From JAFDZW01 sp964404255 (GTDB lineage Bacteria; Bacteroidota; Ignavibacteria; Palsa-1295), in the NCBI GenBank assembly GCA_964404255.1, contig CAYOJJ010000001.1:387461-451460 (forward strand): 64,000 nucleotides of DNA. The letters are read 5' to 3'. Under the pieces are notes generated by a model. It saw only the letters and a program-made list of their open reading frames with translations. It did not search any database and was not told where the DNA came from. Below are positions 1 through 8,339 of this stretch, one piece after another (within the stretch, counting starts at the first letter, position 1; the number at the start of each line of letters is the position of its first letter). Both the position numbers and the translations under genes were made by a program.

Positions 1-37
1 GTAACTTCAGACCATTACACGGGAAGGGGGTTGATAC

Positions 38-805
38 ATGATAAAGAGGATCTTTGCAAGTGTCCTTGTCTTTGCACTTGCGATCAATATCAGTTATGCT
101 CAGCCGCGACGTACGTTTGGGGTAGGCGGATTAGAATTAGATAACGGTACTGCACCACTACGAACGATCGATCTTTTTGCACCGACCTCGCTGGCGGCCG
201 ATTACCAATTAGAGCTTCCGCCATCTCCACCAAGTGCTGTTACCAATTATCTCATGAGCGATGCTTCAGGGCACATGAGTTGGACGACCGCTTCGGTCAC
301 CCTTCCTTCGCTTCCTGCCGGTGCTATCTGGGTAGGCAATGCGTTCGATCAGGCACAGCCGTATGCTCCGACCATTCCGGGTTCCATCATGACATTGAAC
401 GCTTCTAATATTCCTACCTGGAGTACGGTAGTGCCGATTAATACCACGATTTCGGTTTCTCAACTTACTTCCGGTACGATTCCTCCGGGAGTAACCGTAA
501 ATGTCGGTACCGGCTCGACGATCCAGAGCACTGGTGGTACGGTGACAGCCAATAATCTTATCGGCGCCGGTATCGGAAAATATTCAGGCTCGGTGCCGAT
601 CCCACAGAATTCTATTACGGTGATCGTTTCTTATCCGCCGATCCAGGCTGGCTCTACAGTATTGCTTAGTATTATAGATCCATCATTACCGGGAGTGTTG
701 CCATTTCTCGAGAATATAACGCCGGGCGCCGGTTTCAAAGTAACATTTTCATCAAGTTATCCTACGACCAGCGGATCGCTGTCTTACACGGTAGTAGTGC
801 CCTGA
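38..805 (+). CDS. Secreted tail-fibre-like protein, first of three tandem paralogues
   Basis: A 255-residue protein with a clear signal peptide (hydrophobic stretch at residues 5-20, cleavage probably after SYA). After it comes a motif of about 40 residues, ending near SDASGHMSWTT, that recurs in the next two genes and resembles modules of phage-tail-fibre-like secreted proteins common in Bacteroidota/Chlorobiota. The rest is rich in Gly, Ser, Thr, Pro and Val with predicted beta structure and no catalytic motif. The start ATG follows a purine-rich GGGAAGGGGG tract. It is 47 bp from the next gene, so an operon is likely. Export to the surface or periplasm is inferred; the function is unknown. 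Confidence 0.7.
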   Translation: MIKRIFASVLVFALAINISYAQPRRTFGVGGLELDNGTAPLRTIDLFAPTSLAADYQLELPPSPPSAVTNYLMSDASGHMSWTTASVTLPSLPAGAIWVGNAFDQAQPYAPTIPGSIMTLNASNIPTWSTVVPINTTISVSQLTSGTIPPGVTVNVGTGSTIQSTGGTVTANNLIGAGIGKYSGSVPIPQNSITVIVSYPPIQAGSTVLLSIIDPSLPGVLPFLENITPGAGFKVTFSSSYPTTSGSLSYTVVVP

Positions 806-852
806 GGGGCCCCATCGTTATCGATTTTTGTCTTAACTAAAACCACCTAACA

Positions 853-1845
853 ATGAAATGCTTGATGTACATAGTCGTTTGTGCGGCTCTGATAGAGGGG
901 GTATCGCTATCGGCATTCGCACAACCGGCAACAACGGCCAAAACCTTCCGGATGTATAACGATGCAACTCATAGCATATCGTTCACAGCCGGAAGCGCCT
1001 TGGGCACCGGTACCTTTACCTGGCCTCAACCGGCGGCCGGTTTTCTCAAGAGCGATGGTTCCGGATCGCTTTCGATCGGGGCAGTTGATCTTTCTACTTC
1101 CGATGTTACGAACGTGCTCAATGTATCAAATGGCGGCACGGGCTCAACGACCGTCGGTTCAGCCGGATCGGTTGCTTATAGCGATGGCTCTAAGCTCGTC
1201 TTCAGTGCGGCCGGTACCACGGGACAGTTGCTCATCTCCGGAGGTACTGGTTCTCCGACCTGGACCGGCACCTTCCCGACCGGGATCAGCGTCCCGTTCA
1301 ATCAGATATCGAGCGGCTCGAATACGACGGCTACGATGACGGTCGGCACCGGTGCATCGCTGGCCCCGACAGGAACAGGCACGCTAACATCGAATCAGTT
1401 CGTCGGCACCGGTTCGGTTACGAATGCCGTCGATCTTGGGACGTCAGAAATAAACGGCACCCTCGGCACCGCCAATGGCGGCACCGGCTCGACGACCGTC
1501 GGGCCTGCCGGTTCGGTGGTGTATAGTAATGGAACGCAGTATTCATTCACTACAGCGGGTACAGCCGGACAGGTTCTTACTTCGAATGGCGCCGGTGCAC
1601 CGACCTGGACTTCTATTGTCACGGCAAAAGAAACCGGGCGTGTTCAGGGAGACGGCACTAATTTTTCTTATACGATCACGCCTTCAGTCGGTTCGGGTTA
1701 TTCCGCAACTTCGACCGTGATCGTCTCGCTCGAAAGCGCTCTGAACCAGACTTTAACGGTGACTTCACGCACGGCTACTACCTTTACGGTACAAGCGCCG
1801 ATCATACTTTCCAATTCTGATTTCATCGATTGGGTGGTGTATTAA
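853..1845 (+). CDS. Secreted repeat protein, second of three tandem paralogues
   Basis: A 330-residue protein with a signal peptide (residues 1-24, ending AFA-QP). It carries the shared N-terminal motif (near FLKSDGSGSLS) and then two copies of a 46-residue repeat at residues 93-138 and 208-253, each starting NGGTGSTTVG and ending in G-x-PTWT. Such repeats occur in trimeric tail-fibre-like surface proteins. The C-terminal 70 residues (VIVSLESALNQTLTV) form a different beta-rich end domain resembling the C-terminus of the preceding gene product. No enzyme motif is visible. It probably has a structural or adhesive role at the surface (inference). Confidence 0.7.
   Translation: MKCLMYIVVCAALIEGVSLSAFAQPATTAKTFRMYNDATHSISFTAGSALGTGTFTWPQPAAGFLKSDGSGSLSIGAVDLSTSDVTNVLNVSNGGTGSTTVGSAGSVAYSDGSKLVFSAAGTTGQLLISGGTGSPTWTGTFPTGISVPFNQISSGSNTTATMTVGTGASLAPTGTGTLTSNQFVGTGSVTNAVDLGTSEINGTLGTANGGTGSTTVGPAGSVVYSNGTQYSFTTAGTAGQVLTSNGAGAPTWTSIVTAKETGRVQGDGTNFSYTITPSVGSGYSATSTVIVSLESALNQTLTVTSRTATTFTVQAPIILSNSDFIDWVVY
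1129..1266 (+). repeat. Intragenic direct repeat, copy 1
   Basis: This segment encodes residues 93-138 of the second secreted protein. It matches the segment at 1474-1611 at protein level (NGGTGSTT, AGSV-YS, AGT-GQ-L, G-PTWT), with clear DNA similarity at its start. Confidence 0.7.
1474..1611 (+). repeat. Intragenic direct repeat, copy 2
   Basis: Second copy of the 46-codon repeat, residues 208-253 of the same protein. The NGGTGSTTVG core is identical to copy 1, and many codons are shared, which suggests fairly recent duplication or gene conversion. Confidence 0.7.
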
Positions 1846-1889
1846 GCCTGATACTCGGATTCAGCCTCCTGGCATAATTCGGAGAATGT

Positions 1890-3185
1890 ATGAAGAGTCT
1901 TCGCTTCTCTCTCGCGATGATGATGATCTCGATGCTCGTGGCGGGGCCGGCTGTTATCATGGCACAAAGTGCCGGTAACCCGACCACGAGCATCGGATTT
2001 GTTATTCGCAATCCTCAGGCACAGCGATTAACCCTGCAACTGCCTGCTTCCGGCGTAACGGATTACACGTTATCGTTTCCTTCGGCCGCTGGTGCGACGG
2101 GTTCGATAAGTTACCTAAGCTCCGGTTCGGGCCAACTGAGTTGGTTAAGCCCGGGTAGTAACGGAAATCTACTTACGCTTTCTTCCGGAGTACCATCATG
2201 GGTATCGCCGGCAACACTGCTTGCTACTTCCTTTGTGCAGTATAATATTTCGGCTGCACAATCCGGGGCGACCGATCGCAGCCAGTACCTCTTCAACCTT
2301 GCATACAATAGCGGCGCCAGCGATACCAATGCTGCGGGTGCCGTGATCGCTTCAACGGGCGGTGCAACCAACCGGGCTGCAACGGGCCTTGCCGTTACCG
2401 CTACGGCGAGTGGTACTGCGACAGCAACCGGTATCACCGTTTGTGCGACCGGCGGAGCGAATAATTATGCGGCGGTTTTTCCCTGCGGCTCGGTCGGGGT
2501 CGGAACATCCACCCCGAACGGCACGGCGGCACTCGATATCAGCTCCACTTCGCAGGGATTTCTCGCTCCGCGTATGACCGATACCCAGCGGACGGTGATC
2601 GGTTCACCGGCAACCGGCTTGCTTGTCTATCAGACTAATGGTAATAATGGGTTCTATTACTATGATGGTGCTTCCTGGGTTGCCATTCATAGCGATAGTT
2701 CTATCGGAGCAGTACGGTTCATTCAAAAGCCTTCTGCTCAAGTAGTCAATACTGCGCTTGCACTTGGAAACTGGGTTAACGATAACGATTTAACAATGGA
2801 TTTTCCGGCAAATCAGATCTGGGAAATCGAAATAGTATCGTTCGTTACTCCCGGCGGGTTACTCGGGCTAACCGTTCACTTCGGAATGAATCTGACTACC
2901 GGAATGTCGGGGGCTATGTATGCAAATACGCCGATCACGGGAGTCATTGGTGTCGGTGCTTCAACCGGAAGTTTTCAGGATAATATGGCCAGCGGAGCGA
3001 ATGGGGTTGCTTCGGTAAGCCCGAATGCCTTAGGATTAACCGGAGCATTCGTCGTTTTTTCTAAAGGATATGTCATTACCGGCTCCAGCCGTGGAACGGT
3101 CACGGCGCTATGGCGGGGATCGGGGCTTGCCTCTACCATTACTGTGCGGGCAAATTCTTATCTGAAGGCAACCCGATTGAAATAA
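1890..3185 (+). CDS. Secreted tail-fibre-like protein, third of three tandem paralogues
   Basis: A 431-residue protein with a signal peptide (cleavage near IMA-QS). It shares the N-terminal motif of its two neighbours (near SSGSGQLSWLS). The middle (about residues 205-270) has the module GVGTSTPNGTAALDIS, then GFLAPRM and GLLVYQTN, then YYYDGASW. This module is frequent in Bacteroidota proteins resembling tail-fibre or chaperone-of-endosialidase substrates. The C-terminal 150 residues form an unrecognised beta-rich domain. It lies 44 bp downstream of the previous gene and is followed by a stem-loop, so it probably ends the operon. The function is unknown; a surface structural role is inferred. 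Confidence 0.7.
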   Translation: MKSLRFSLAMMMISMLVAGPAVIMAQSAGNPTTSIGFVIRNPQAQRLTLQLPASGVTDYTLSFPSAAGATGSISYLSSGSGQLSWLSPGSNGNLLTLSSGVPSWVSPATLLATSFVQYNISAAQSGATDRSQYLFNLAYNSGASDTNAAGAVIASTGGATNRAATGLAVTATASGTATATGITVCATGGANNYAAVFPCGSVGVGTSTPNGTAALDISSTSQGFLAPRMTDTQRTVIGSPATGLLVYQTNGNNGFYYYDGASWVAIHSDSSIGAVRFIQKPSAQVVNTALALGNWVNDNDLTMDFPANQIWEIEIVSFVTPGGLLGLTVHFGMNLTTGMSGAMYANTPITGVIGVGASTGSFQDNMASGANGVASVSPNALGLTGAFVVFSKGYVITGSSRGTVTALWRGSGLASTITVRANSYLKATRLK

Positions 3186-3199
3186 TACCCTTTAAAAAC

Positions 3200-3250
3200 T
3201 TAACGCCCGCAGCGGAGCCGATGGTACGGTACTCTGCTGCGGGCATTAAG
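3200..3250 (+). terminator. Stem-loop after the three-gene secreted operon
   Basis: A long inverted repeat: TTAACGCCCGCAGCGGAG pairs with CTCTGCTGCGGGCATTAA around a short loop. There is no strong T-run after it, so it may be a terminator or an mRNA-stabilising hairpin. Confidence 0.55.
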
Positions 3251-3345
3251 AGGCTTCAGTATGTGCTTTAGAACGTTTCGTTCAAACTCATTCAAGACTA
3301 CGACAGATCGAAATAAATAGTTTCAAATTCGTTCGTCTTTCGTTT

Positions 3346-4143
3346 TTATTTCGATAAAAACTTTTCTAAGATTGCGTTAAACTCTTCCGGTTTATCGAGA
3401 TTGGAAATATGTCCCGCTCCTTCGATGATCTCGAGTTGTGCGCCAGCTATATCGCGGGCCAGTTCTTCGGAGAGCTTGATGGGCGTTATGGCATCGAGCG
3501 AACCGCACACGACCAGCGTCTTATAAGAAATTTCAGGAAGCATCGCTCTATAATCCGGGCTCCAGGTTGCCTGCCACGAAGAAAGGTATGCTTCCGGATC
3601 CTTGCGTGCCATGGCATAGATCGCTTCGTCAAGCGTCGGAGCATCGATATCCGGCCGGAGTACGAGCGGAATGCGCTGCTTTGCAAACTCTGGCATGGAG
3701 GTTGTTGCAAGTGCTGCTGCGGCTCGCGGTAAGGTCGCCGGATGTTCGGGATAGTAAGCAAAGGTATTGCAAAGCGAGATCGTATCGATACTATGCAAAC
3801 CAAGCCTGATCGCTTCGAGAATAATCACCCCGCCTTTCGAATTACCAACCCAATGTGCCTTCTCATATCCAAGTGCCTGAATAACGGCATCGACATCGCG
3901 GGCAAATTCTTCGCGCGAAATAGGCAGGAGCTTTCCATCGGCATCGCGGGAATCCGATTCGCCACTGCCGCGCATATCGATAGCAGCGACGCTATACCCT
4001 TTCTTATTGAAATAAGAAAGCTGATATTTCCAGGAAGTACGGTCCGCACCGACGCCATGAATGAAGACGATGAGATCACCATCAGCGCGGCGGACATCGG
4101 CCGCAATGGTTATCCCTCTGACAGGAATTCGTTCGATGCTCAT
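3346..4143 (-). CDS. Alpha/beta hydrolase
   Basis: A 265-residue single-domain alpha/beta-hydrolase fold protein. The oxyanion strand HGVGADRTSW is at residues 29-38, the nucleophile elbow GNSKGG has Ser102, the likely acid is in GSLDAITP near residue 218, and the catalytic His is in GAGHIS (His245). The overall pattern is closest to 3-oxoadipate enol-lactonase or C-C bond hydrolases, but the substrate cannot be read from sequence. Its ATG overlaps the stop of the upstream OmpA gene (ATGA), so translation is probably coupled. No signal peptide, so cytoplasmic. Confidence 0.85.
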   Translation of the reverse strand: MSIERIPVRGITIAADVRRADGDLIVFIHGVGADRTSWKYQLSYFNKKGYSVAAIDMRGSGESDSRDADGKLLPISREEFARDVDAVIQALGYEKAHWVGNSKGGVIILEAIRLGLHSIDTISLCNTFAYYPEHPATLPRAAAALATTSMPEFAKQRIPLVLRPDIDAPTLDEAIYAMARKDPEAYLSSWQATWSPDYRAMLPEISYKTLVVCGSLDAITPIKLSEELARDIAGAQLEIIEGAGHISNLDKPEEFNAILEKFLSK

Positions 4144-5975
4144 TGAGAGTATGAGGTGATGATCATTTCGACGCGACGGTTCTGAGCGCGCGTTGCTTCG
4201 TCGCTGCCTTTCTTCACCGGTTTGGATTTTCCAAATCCCTTGGCCTGCATACGATCTTTAGAAATTCCCTGGGTAGCAATATAACTAAGCACCGCATTCG
4301 CGCGGTCAAGGCTTAACTTATTATTAAAGCCATCGCTGCCGATATCATCGGTGTGTCCATCGATCTCAATAGAAGTATTTTTATTTTTCTTTAAGAACTC
4401 AGCAGCGCGGTTAAGTTCGAGTTTACTTTCCGGAAGCAAGTCGGCTTTGCCGAAAGCAAAATAGACGTTCTTGAATTCGGTTGTAGCGCCAACTTCGATC
4501 GGTGCGAGTTGGAAATCAAGCTTTTCGCGATTGAACTTACCTGCCGTCGGATAGGCAACTCGTTCGGATTTCGGCAGGTATCCATTGGATATCGCCTGTA
4601 AACCAAGCCGGTGGCCGCGTTGCAGGGCGATAAGATAGATACCACTGTCATTGGTCGTTATACTGAATGAATTACGTTCGGAAGCGAGATCATCCACAAA
4701 GACCTCGCCTTTGAGCGGCTTACCGGTATTCTTATCGGTGATGCGTCCCTGCATAAGCATGACCGGAATCGGGAGAAAGGCAGAGTCACGAGTGGGGAAA
4801 TGTACTCGGTAGAATTTCGATTTACCGGTACGATTAGAAACGAAGTAGGCGGTTTGTCCATCGGCCGCAATAGTAAATCCGTAGTCACCGGCAGGAGAAT
4901 TGATAGGGCCGGGAAGCGGCACCGGTTTACTAAATCCTTTATCATTCAGGCGACTCATGTAAATATCGTCAAAGCCACCGGCATCCGGTTTGCAGGTATA
5001 GCAGGGGCGGTCGCTGGTAAAATAGAGTGTCTGTCCGTCGGCAGCTATGAATGGGTACGATTCGGAGCCAGAAGAATTGATCTCACCGTTGATGCCTTTA
5101 ACCGTATCCCAATGTCCATTAGGGCTAACCGTTAGTACCCAAAGGTCATCGTCACCGACGCCATCGAATCCGTATTCGCCTTTCTTACCAAAATTTTCAC
5201 TGAAGATAACGTTGTGGCCATCGGGAGTGAAGGCGCTTTCAAAGCGGGTAGTGCCATAGAAAAATTTGAGGCCGCCATTATCTTTTAAGACACGCATCAT
5301 GCGCTCTTTGACATAGACCTCTTTCGTATCGGGTGCCCGGGCAAATAATTCTGTCAGTGTAGAATCAGCATCCAATTCCTTGCTTACTTTTTGTGGTAAG
5401 CTGAATCTGAAATTCAATTCATAATTAGCGAGCTGGGCGTAAATATTTTGAATATCGCCGGGTACCACTTCCGGTTTTTGCAAAGTACCATTGATAAATT
5501 TCGACCGCACGATTTGACCGTTATTACGATAGACAATTTCATCGCCCATCGGTGTAATAGTAGGGTTATTCTGATCGCCTCCATTATTAACTTGAGGCCC
5601 CGCATTAATGGGGATCGACCAACCAGTATCGGTAAACACGCGATAATAAATATCGCCATCCCAAAAGTAGGGCGCTTGCTGCTGCTGGCGCCAGGTTTCA
5701 CCTTTCATCGGTGGGCGGCGCGAACCAAAAACCATAATGCTGCCATCGAGGCTGAACATCGGGCGGTCATCGGCAGAATCGCTTAACGGAAGATTGAATT
5801 CCTCAACGACAAGGGAATCGGCCTTGAACAAGGCATCGGCAGTGATCGTCTTTGATGAATCGGGACGTGGTTTTTCCGGTGCTTTCTTCTTTTTTCTCTG
5901 GGCAAGACTATCACCACTGCCGAGGCAAATGGCAGTAGCGGCTAATAGTAGAACTAAGTGCCGAAATACGGTCAT
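4140..5975 (-). CDS. PD40-OmpA family outer-membrane-associated protein (PorE-like)
   Basis: About 611 residues. I chose the start MTVFRHLVLLL, which begins the signal peptide; an upstream in-frame start at 6005 would add ten residues before it. After the signal (cleavage near SLA-QR) come WD40-like PD40 beta-propeller repeats (motifs such as PFIAADGQTLYFTSDR and AADGQTAYFVSNR). Then there is a carboxypeptidase-regulatory-like domain (GRITDKNTGKPLKGEVFVDD), and finally an OmpA peptidoglycan-binding domain (EIDGHTDDIGSDGFN, AQNRRVEM). This order matches PorE-type proteins, which anchor T9SS parts to peptidoglycan. A second protein of the same layout lies at 17645. The assignment to T9SS is inference from family and context. 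Confidence 0.8.
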   Translation of the reverse strand: MTVFRHLVLLLAATAICLGSGDSLAQRKKKKAPEKPRPDSSKTITADALFKADSLVVEEFNLPLSDSADDRPMFSLDGSIMVFGSRRPPMKGETWRQQQQAPYFWDGDIYYRVFTDTGWSIPINAGPQVNNGGDQNNPTITPMGDEIVYRNNGQIVRSKFINGTLQKPEVVPGDIQNIYAQLANYELNFRFSLPQKVSKELDADSTLTELFARAPDTKEVYVKERMMRVLKDNGGLKFFYGTTRFESAFTPDGHNVIFSENFGKKGEYGFDGVGDDDLWVLTVSPNGHWDTVKGINGEINSSGSESYPFIAADGQTLYFTSDRPCYTCKPDAGGFDDIYMSRLNDKGFSKPVPLPGPINSPAGDYGFTIAADGQTAYFVSNRTGKSKFYRVHFPTRDSAFLPIPVMLMQGRITDKNTGKPLKGEVFVDDLASERNSFSITTNDSGIYLIALQRGHRLGLQAISNGYLPKSERVAYPTAGKFNREKLDFQLAPIEVGATTEFKNVYFAFGKADLLPESKLELNRAAEFLKKNKNTSIEIDGHTDDIGSDGFNNKLSLDRANAVLSYIATQGISKDRMQAKGFGKSKPVKKGSDEATRAQNRRVEMIITSYSQ

Positions 5976-6039
5976 AGAAAAATAAAAACAGTACTCGGGG
6001 GACAAATGTCCGCTCCGAATACATTATAATAAGATACTT

Positions 6040-6633
6040 ATGGCAGAAACATCCACCACCCAAATACCCGGGTTCTTCGTAATTCAACCCGAAATTGTTA
6101 CAGAGCGGCTGCTTTTGCGGCGTCTTCGCCCCGAAGATGCCCCGGAAGTCTTTGAATATTGCTCCCGCGATACCGTCACCAAATACGTCATTTTCGAGAC
6201 GCATCGCACTCTTGCCGATTCCGAAGCCTTCATCGAGCGCTGTCTCGCAGGTACACCGCTCGAGTTCGGAGTGGTTTGGGCGATCGTACTTCGTTCATCG
6301 GGCAAGGTGATCGGTACGATCGGCCTGCATCGCCTGGATGCTTCCTTATTGAAAGTAGAAGCAGGGTATGCACTGCATGATGACTTTTGGAATCAGGGTA
6401 TCGTCACCGAAGCCATGAAAGCCGTTATCGCTGAGGTCTTTACTCATACGCCGATCAAGCGCATCGAAGCGCTCTGCATTGCCGAGCATGGAGCGAGTGC
6501 AAAAGTAATGGAGAAAGCAGGAATGCAATACGAAGGGACGCTCCGACAGTGGACCATTATTAAGAATATTGCTCAGGATATGAAGATCTATTCTATACTA
6601 CGTGACGATTATGCCCACACCGATAATAATTGA
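6040..6633 (+). CDS. GNAT acetyltransferase, RimJ/RimL type
   Basis: A 197-residue Gcn5-related N-acetyltransferase. It has the opening TERLLLRRLRPEDA (residues about 21-34), the acetyl-CoA region GTIGLHRLD followed by DDFWNQGIVTEAMKAVI, and the late motif GASAKVMEKAGMQYEGTLRQ that is typical of the RimJ/RimL/PaiA branch. These enzymes acetylate ribosomal-protein N-termini, amino acids or small amines; the substrate here is unknown. Its 3' end overlaps the next coding region by 23 bp if that starts at ATG 6611. It reads away from the OmpA gene across a 64-bp gap that must hold both promoters. Confidence 0.85.
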   Translation: MAETSTTQIPGFFVIQPEIVTERLLLRRLRPEDAPEVFEYCSRDTVTKYVIFETHRTLADSEAFIERCLAGTPLEFGVVWAIVLRSSGKVIGTIGLHRLDASLLKVEAGYALHDDFWNQGIVTEAMKAVIAEVFTHTPIKRIEALCIAEHGASAKVMEKAGMQYEGTLRQWTIIKNIAQDMKIYSILRDDYAHTDNN

Positions 6634-7777
6634 AGTATATAATTCTGAATGGCCGAAGCAATTTAGCTCTGAGCGCGATGCTCTGGCCACTATCTTGCCT
6701 GATGAAGTAGTGATCGAACACATCGGCAGTACGTCGGTCGAAGGGCTCTCGGCAAAACCGGTGATCGATATTATGATCGGCGTTCGCTCGCTTAGCGATG
6801 CAGCTGCAATGATTGCTCCTATCGAAGGTCTTGGCTATACCTATATTCAGAAGTATGAAGCAGAGCTTCCAATGCGGCGATACTTTAATAAAAAACTTGC
6901 TGACGAGACGCACACCCATCATATCCATTTGGTAGAAACCGGTTCGGAGTTTTGGAACATGCATCTGTATTTCAGAGACCGGCTCAGAAGCGATAGAGAT
7001 CTTAGCGATAGATATGCTGCATTAAAAAATGAGCTGGCAGTGCAGTATCGAGATGACCGCGAAGGCTATAGCGATGCGAAGAGCGGTTTTATTAAAGCCG
7101 TACTCGATGAACGCCGCGATATAGCAAGGCCGCAGGTTCGGGCGATGGCTAACGATGCTGTTGCCTCTGGTGATGTAACGAGTTGGTTTGAAGAAGTCTA
7201 TCAGAATGCGAACGGCGATAAAGGGAATATACCGTGGGCCGATGCTAAAGCGAACCCGTATCTTATAAGCTGGTTGTCAGCTAATAAAATTGATGGCAAT
7301 GGAAAAAGCGCTCTCGTTATCGGATGCGGACTTGGCGACGATGCCGAAGCATTAGCGAAAGCAGGATATAAGGTTACTGCTTTCGATATTTCCGAGACCG
7401 CTATTGAATGGGCGAAGCAGCGCTTCCCTAATACAACGGTTCAGTATCAGCAGGCAGATCTTTTTGCACTGCCGAAACAGTGGCACGAGGCATTTGACTT
7501 TGTCTTTGAATGTTATACGGTGCAAGCATTACCTCCTTCGGTTCGTGACGAATCGATACGATGCGTTACGGATACGGTTGCGCCGGGTGGGGATTTACTA
7601 CTGGTAGCTCGCGGCTGGCGTGGGGAGCATGTAGAGAACGGACCGCCGTGGCCAATAAAGAACGAGGAGCTTTCCTCCTTTACTTCAAGGCTGCGCGAAA
7701 TATCGTTCGAAGAATTCTTTGAAGAAGCAACCAATACCAGAAGGATCCGGTGTCTCTATCATCGCGATCCTCAATAA
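6611..7777 (+). CDS. GrpB (UPF0157) domain fused to SAM methyltransferase
   Basis: A two-domain protein of about 388 residues. Residues 1-170 are a GrpB/UPF0157 nucleotidyltransferase-like domain: EHIGSTSVEGLSAKPVIDI is its hallmark, and THHIHLVETG follows. Residues about 195-388 are a class I methyltransferase with motif I VIGCGLGDDAEALAKAGY and the acidic residue in TAFDISETAIEWA. It resembles thiopurine or cyclopropane-type small-molecule methyltransferases. ATG 6611 is preferred to GTG 6602, which would deepen the overlap with the GNAT gene. GrpB and methyltransferase genes are usually separate, so the fusion suggests one shared substrate, but its identity is unknown. Confidence 0.8.
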   Translation: MPTPIIIEVYNSEWPKQFSSERDALATILPDEVVIEHIGSTSVEGLSAKPVIDIMIGVRSLSDAAAMIAPIEGLGYTYIQKYEAELPMRRYFNKKLADETHTHHIHLVETGSEFWNMHLYFRDRLRSDRDLSDRYAALKNELAVQYRDDREGYSDAKSGFIKAVLDERRDIARPQVRAMANDAVASGDVTSWFEEVYQNANGDKGNIPWADAKANPYLISWLSANKIDGNGKSALVIGCGLGDDAEALAKAGYKVTAFDISETAIEWAKQRFPNTTVQYQQADLFALPKQWHEAFDFVFECYTVQALPPSVRDESIRCVTDTVAPGGDLLLVARGWRGEHVENGPPWPIKNEELSSFTSRLREISFEEFFEEATNTRRIRCLYHRDPQ

Positions 7778-7789
7778 TATAGTATACCT

Positions 7790-8326
7790 ATGGATGTCGC
7801 AACAGAAGTATTACAAGAGTTTAAGCATATCTTCCGCTCGCAATACGATATGCTTTCCAAAACGCTGTCCCAGGTAAACGATGAAGAGCTCTTCTACCAA
7901 CCTGACCCGGAAAGTAATAGTATTGCAATAACTATAAAGCATCTTGCTGGAAATATGATCTCGCGGTGGAGCGATTTCCTGACCACCGATGGCGAAAAGC
8001 CCGACCGTAACCGTGATAGCGAATTCATCACCGATAGTGATACGGCCAAATCGCTTAAAGCATATCTTGAACGAGGATATGGTGTGTTTTTCGCAACGCT
8101 CGATTCGCTCACACCGGAAGACTTACTAAAGATGGTAACGATCCGTAATGAGCCGCATACTGTCTTAAAAGCACTACAGCGGCAGGTTTCGCACTATGGC
8201 TACCATGTAGGCCAGATCGTCTATATCGCCAAGCATATCAAGCAATCGGACTGGAAAACACTATCGATCCCGAGGGGTAAAAGCACTGACTTCGTTGTCA
8301 CAGCGCCTAAGGCTGGCACGTCTTAA
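7790..8326 (+). CDS. DinB-like four-helix protein (DUF1572)
   Basis: A 178-residue mainly helical protein. NSIAITIKHLAGNMISRWSDFL and SHYGYHVGQIVYIAKH contain the spaced His residues that form the metal site of DinB/YfiT-like proteins, and the DUF1572 subgroup fits its length. Members are metal-binding four-helix bundles, some acting as thiol-dependent transferases; the role here is unknown. It lies 12 bp after the GrpB-methyltransferase gene, which suggests co-transcription with the small-enzyme cluster. Its last 25 bases form an inverted repeat (GGCACGTCTTAAAGACGTG) with its stop codon. Confidence 0.75.
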   Translation: MDVATEVLQEFKHIFRSQYDMLSKTLSQVNDEELFYQPDPESNSIAITIKHLAGNMISRWSDFLTTDGEKPDRNRDSEFITDSDTAKSLKAYLERGYGVFFATLDSLTPEDLLKMVTIRNEPHTVLKALQRQVSHYGYHVGQIVYIAKHIKQSDWKTLSIPRGKSTDFVVTAPKAGTS

Positions 8327-8339
8327 AGACGTGGGAATT

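Noticed and set aside
1129..1611. Direct repeats in the second secreted gene as a CRISPR or mobile element
   Set aside because: Only two copies, in frame, and inside a protein-coding repeat; a protein-domain duplication explains them.
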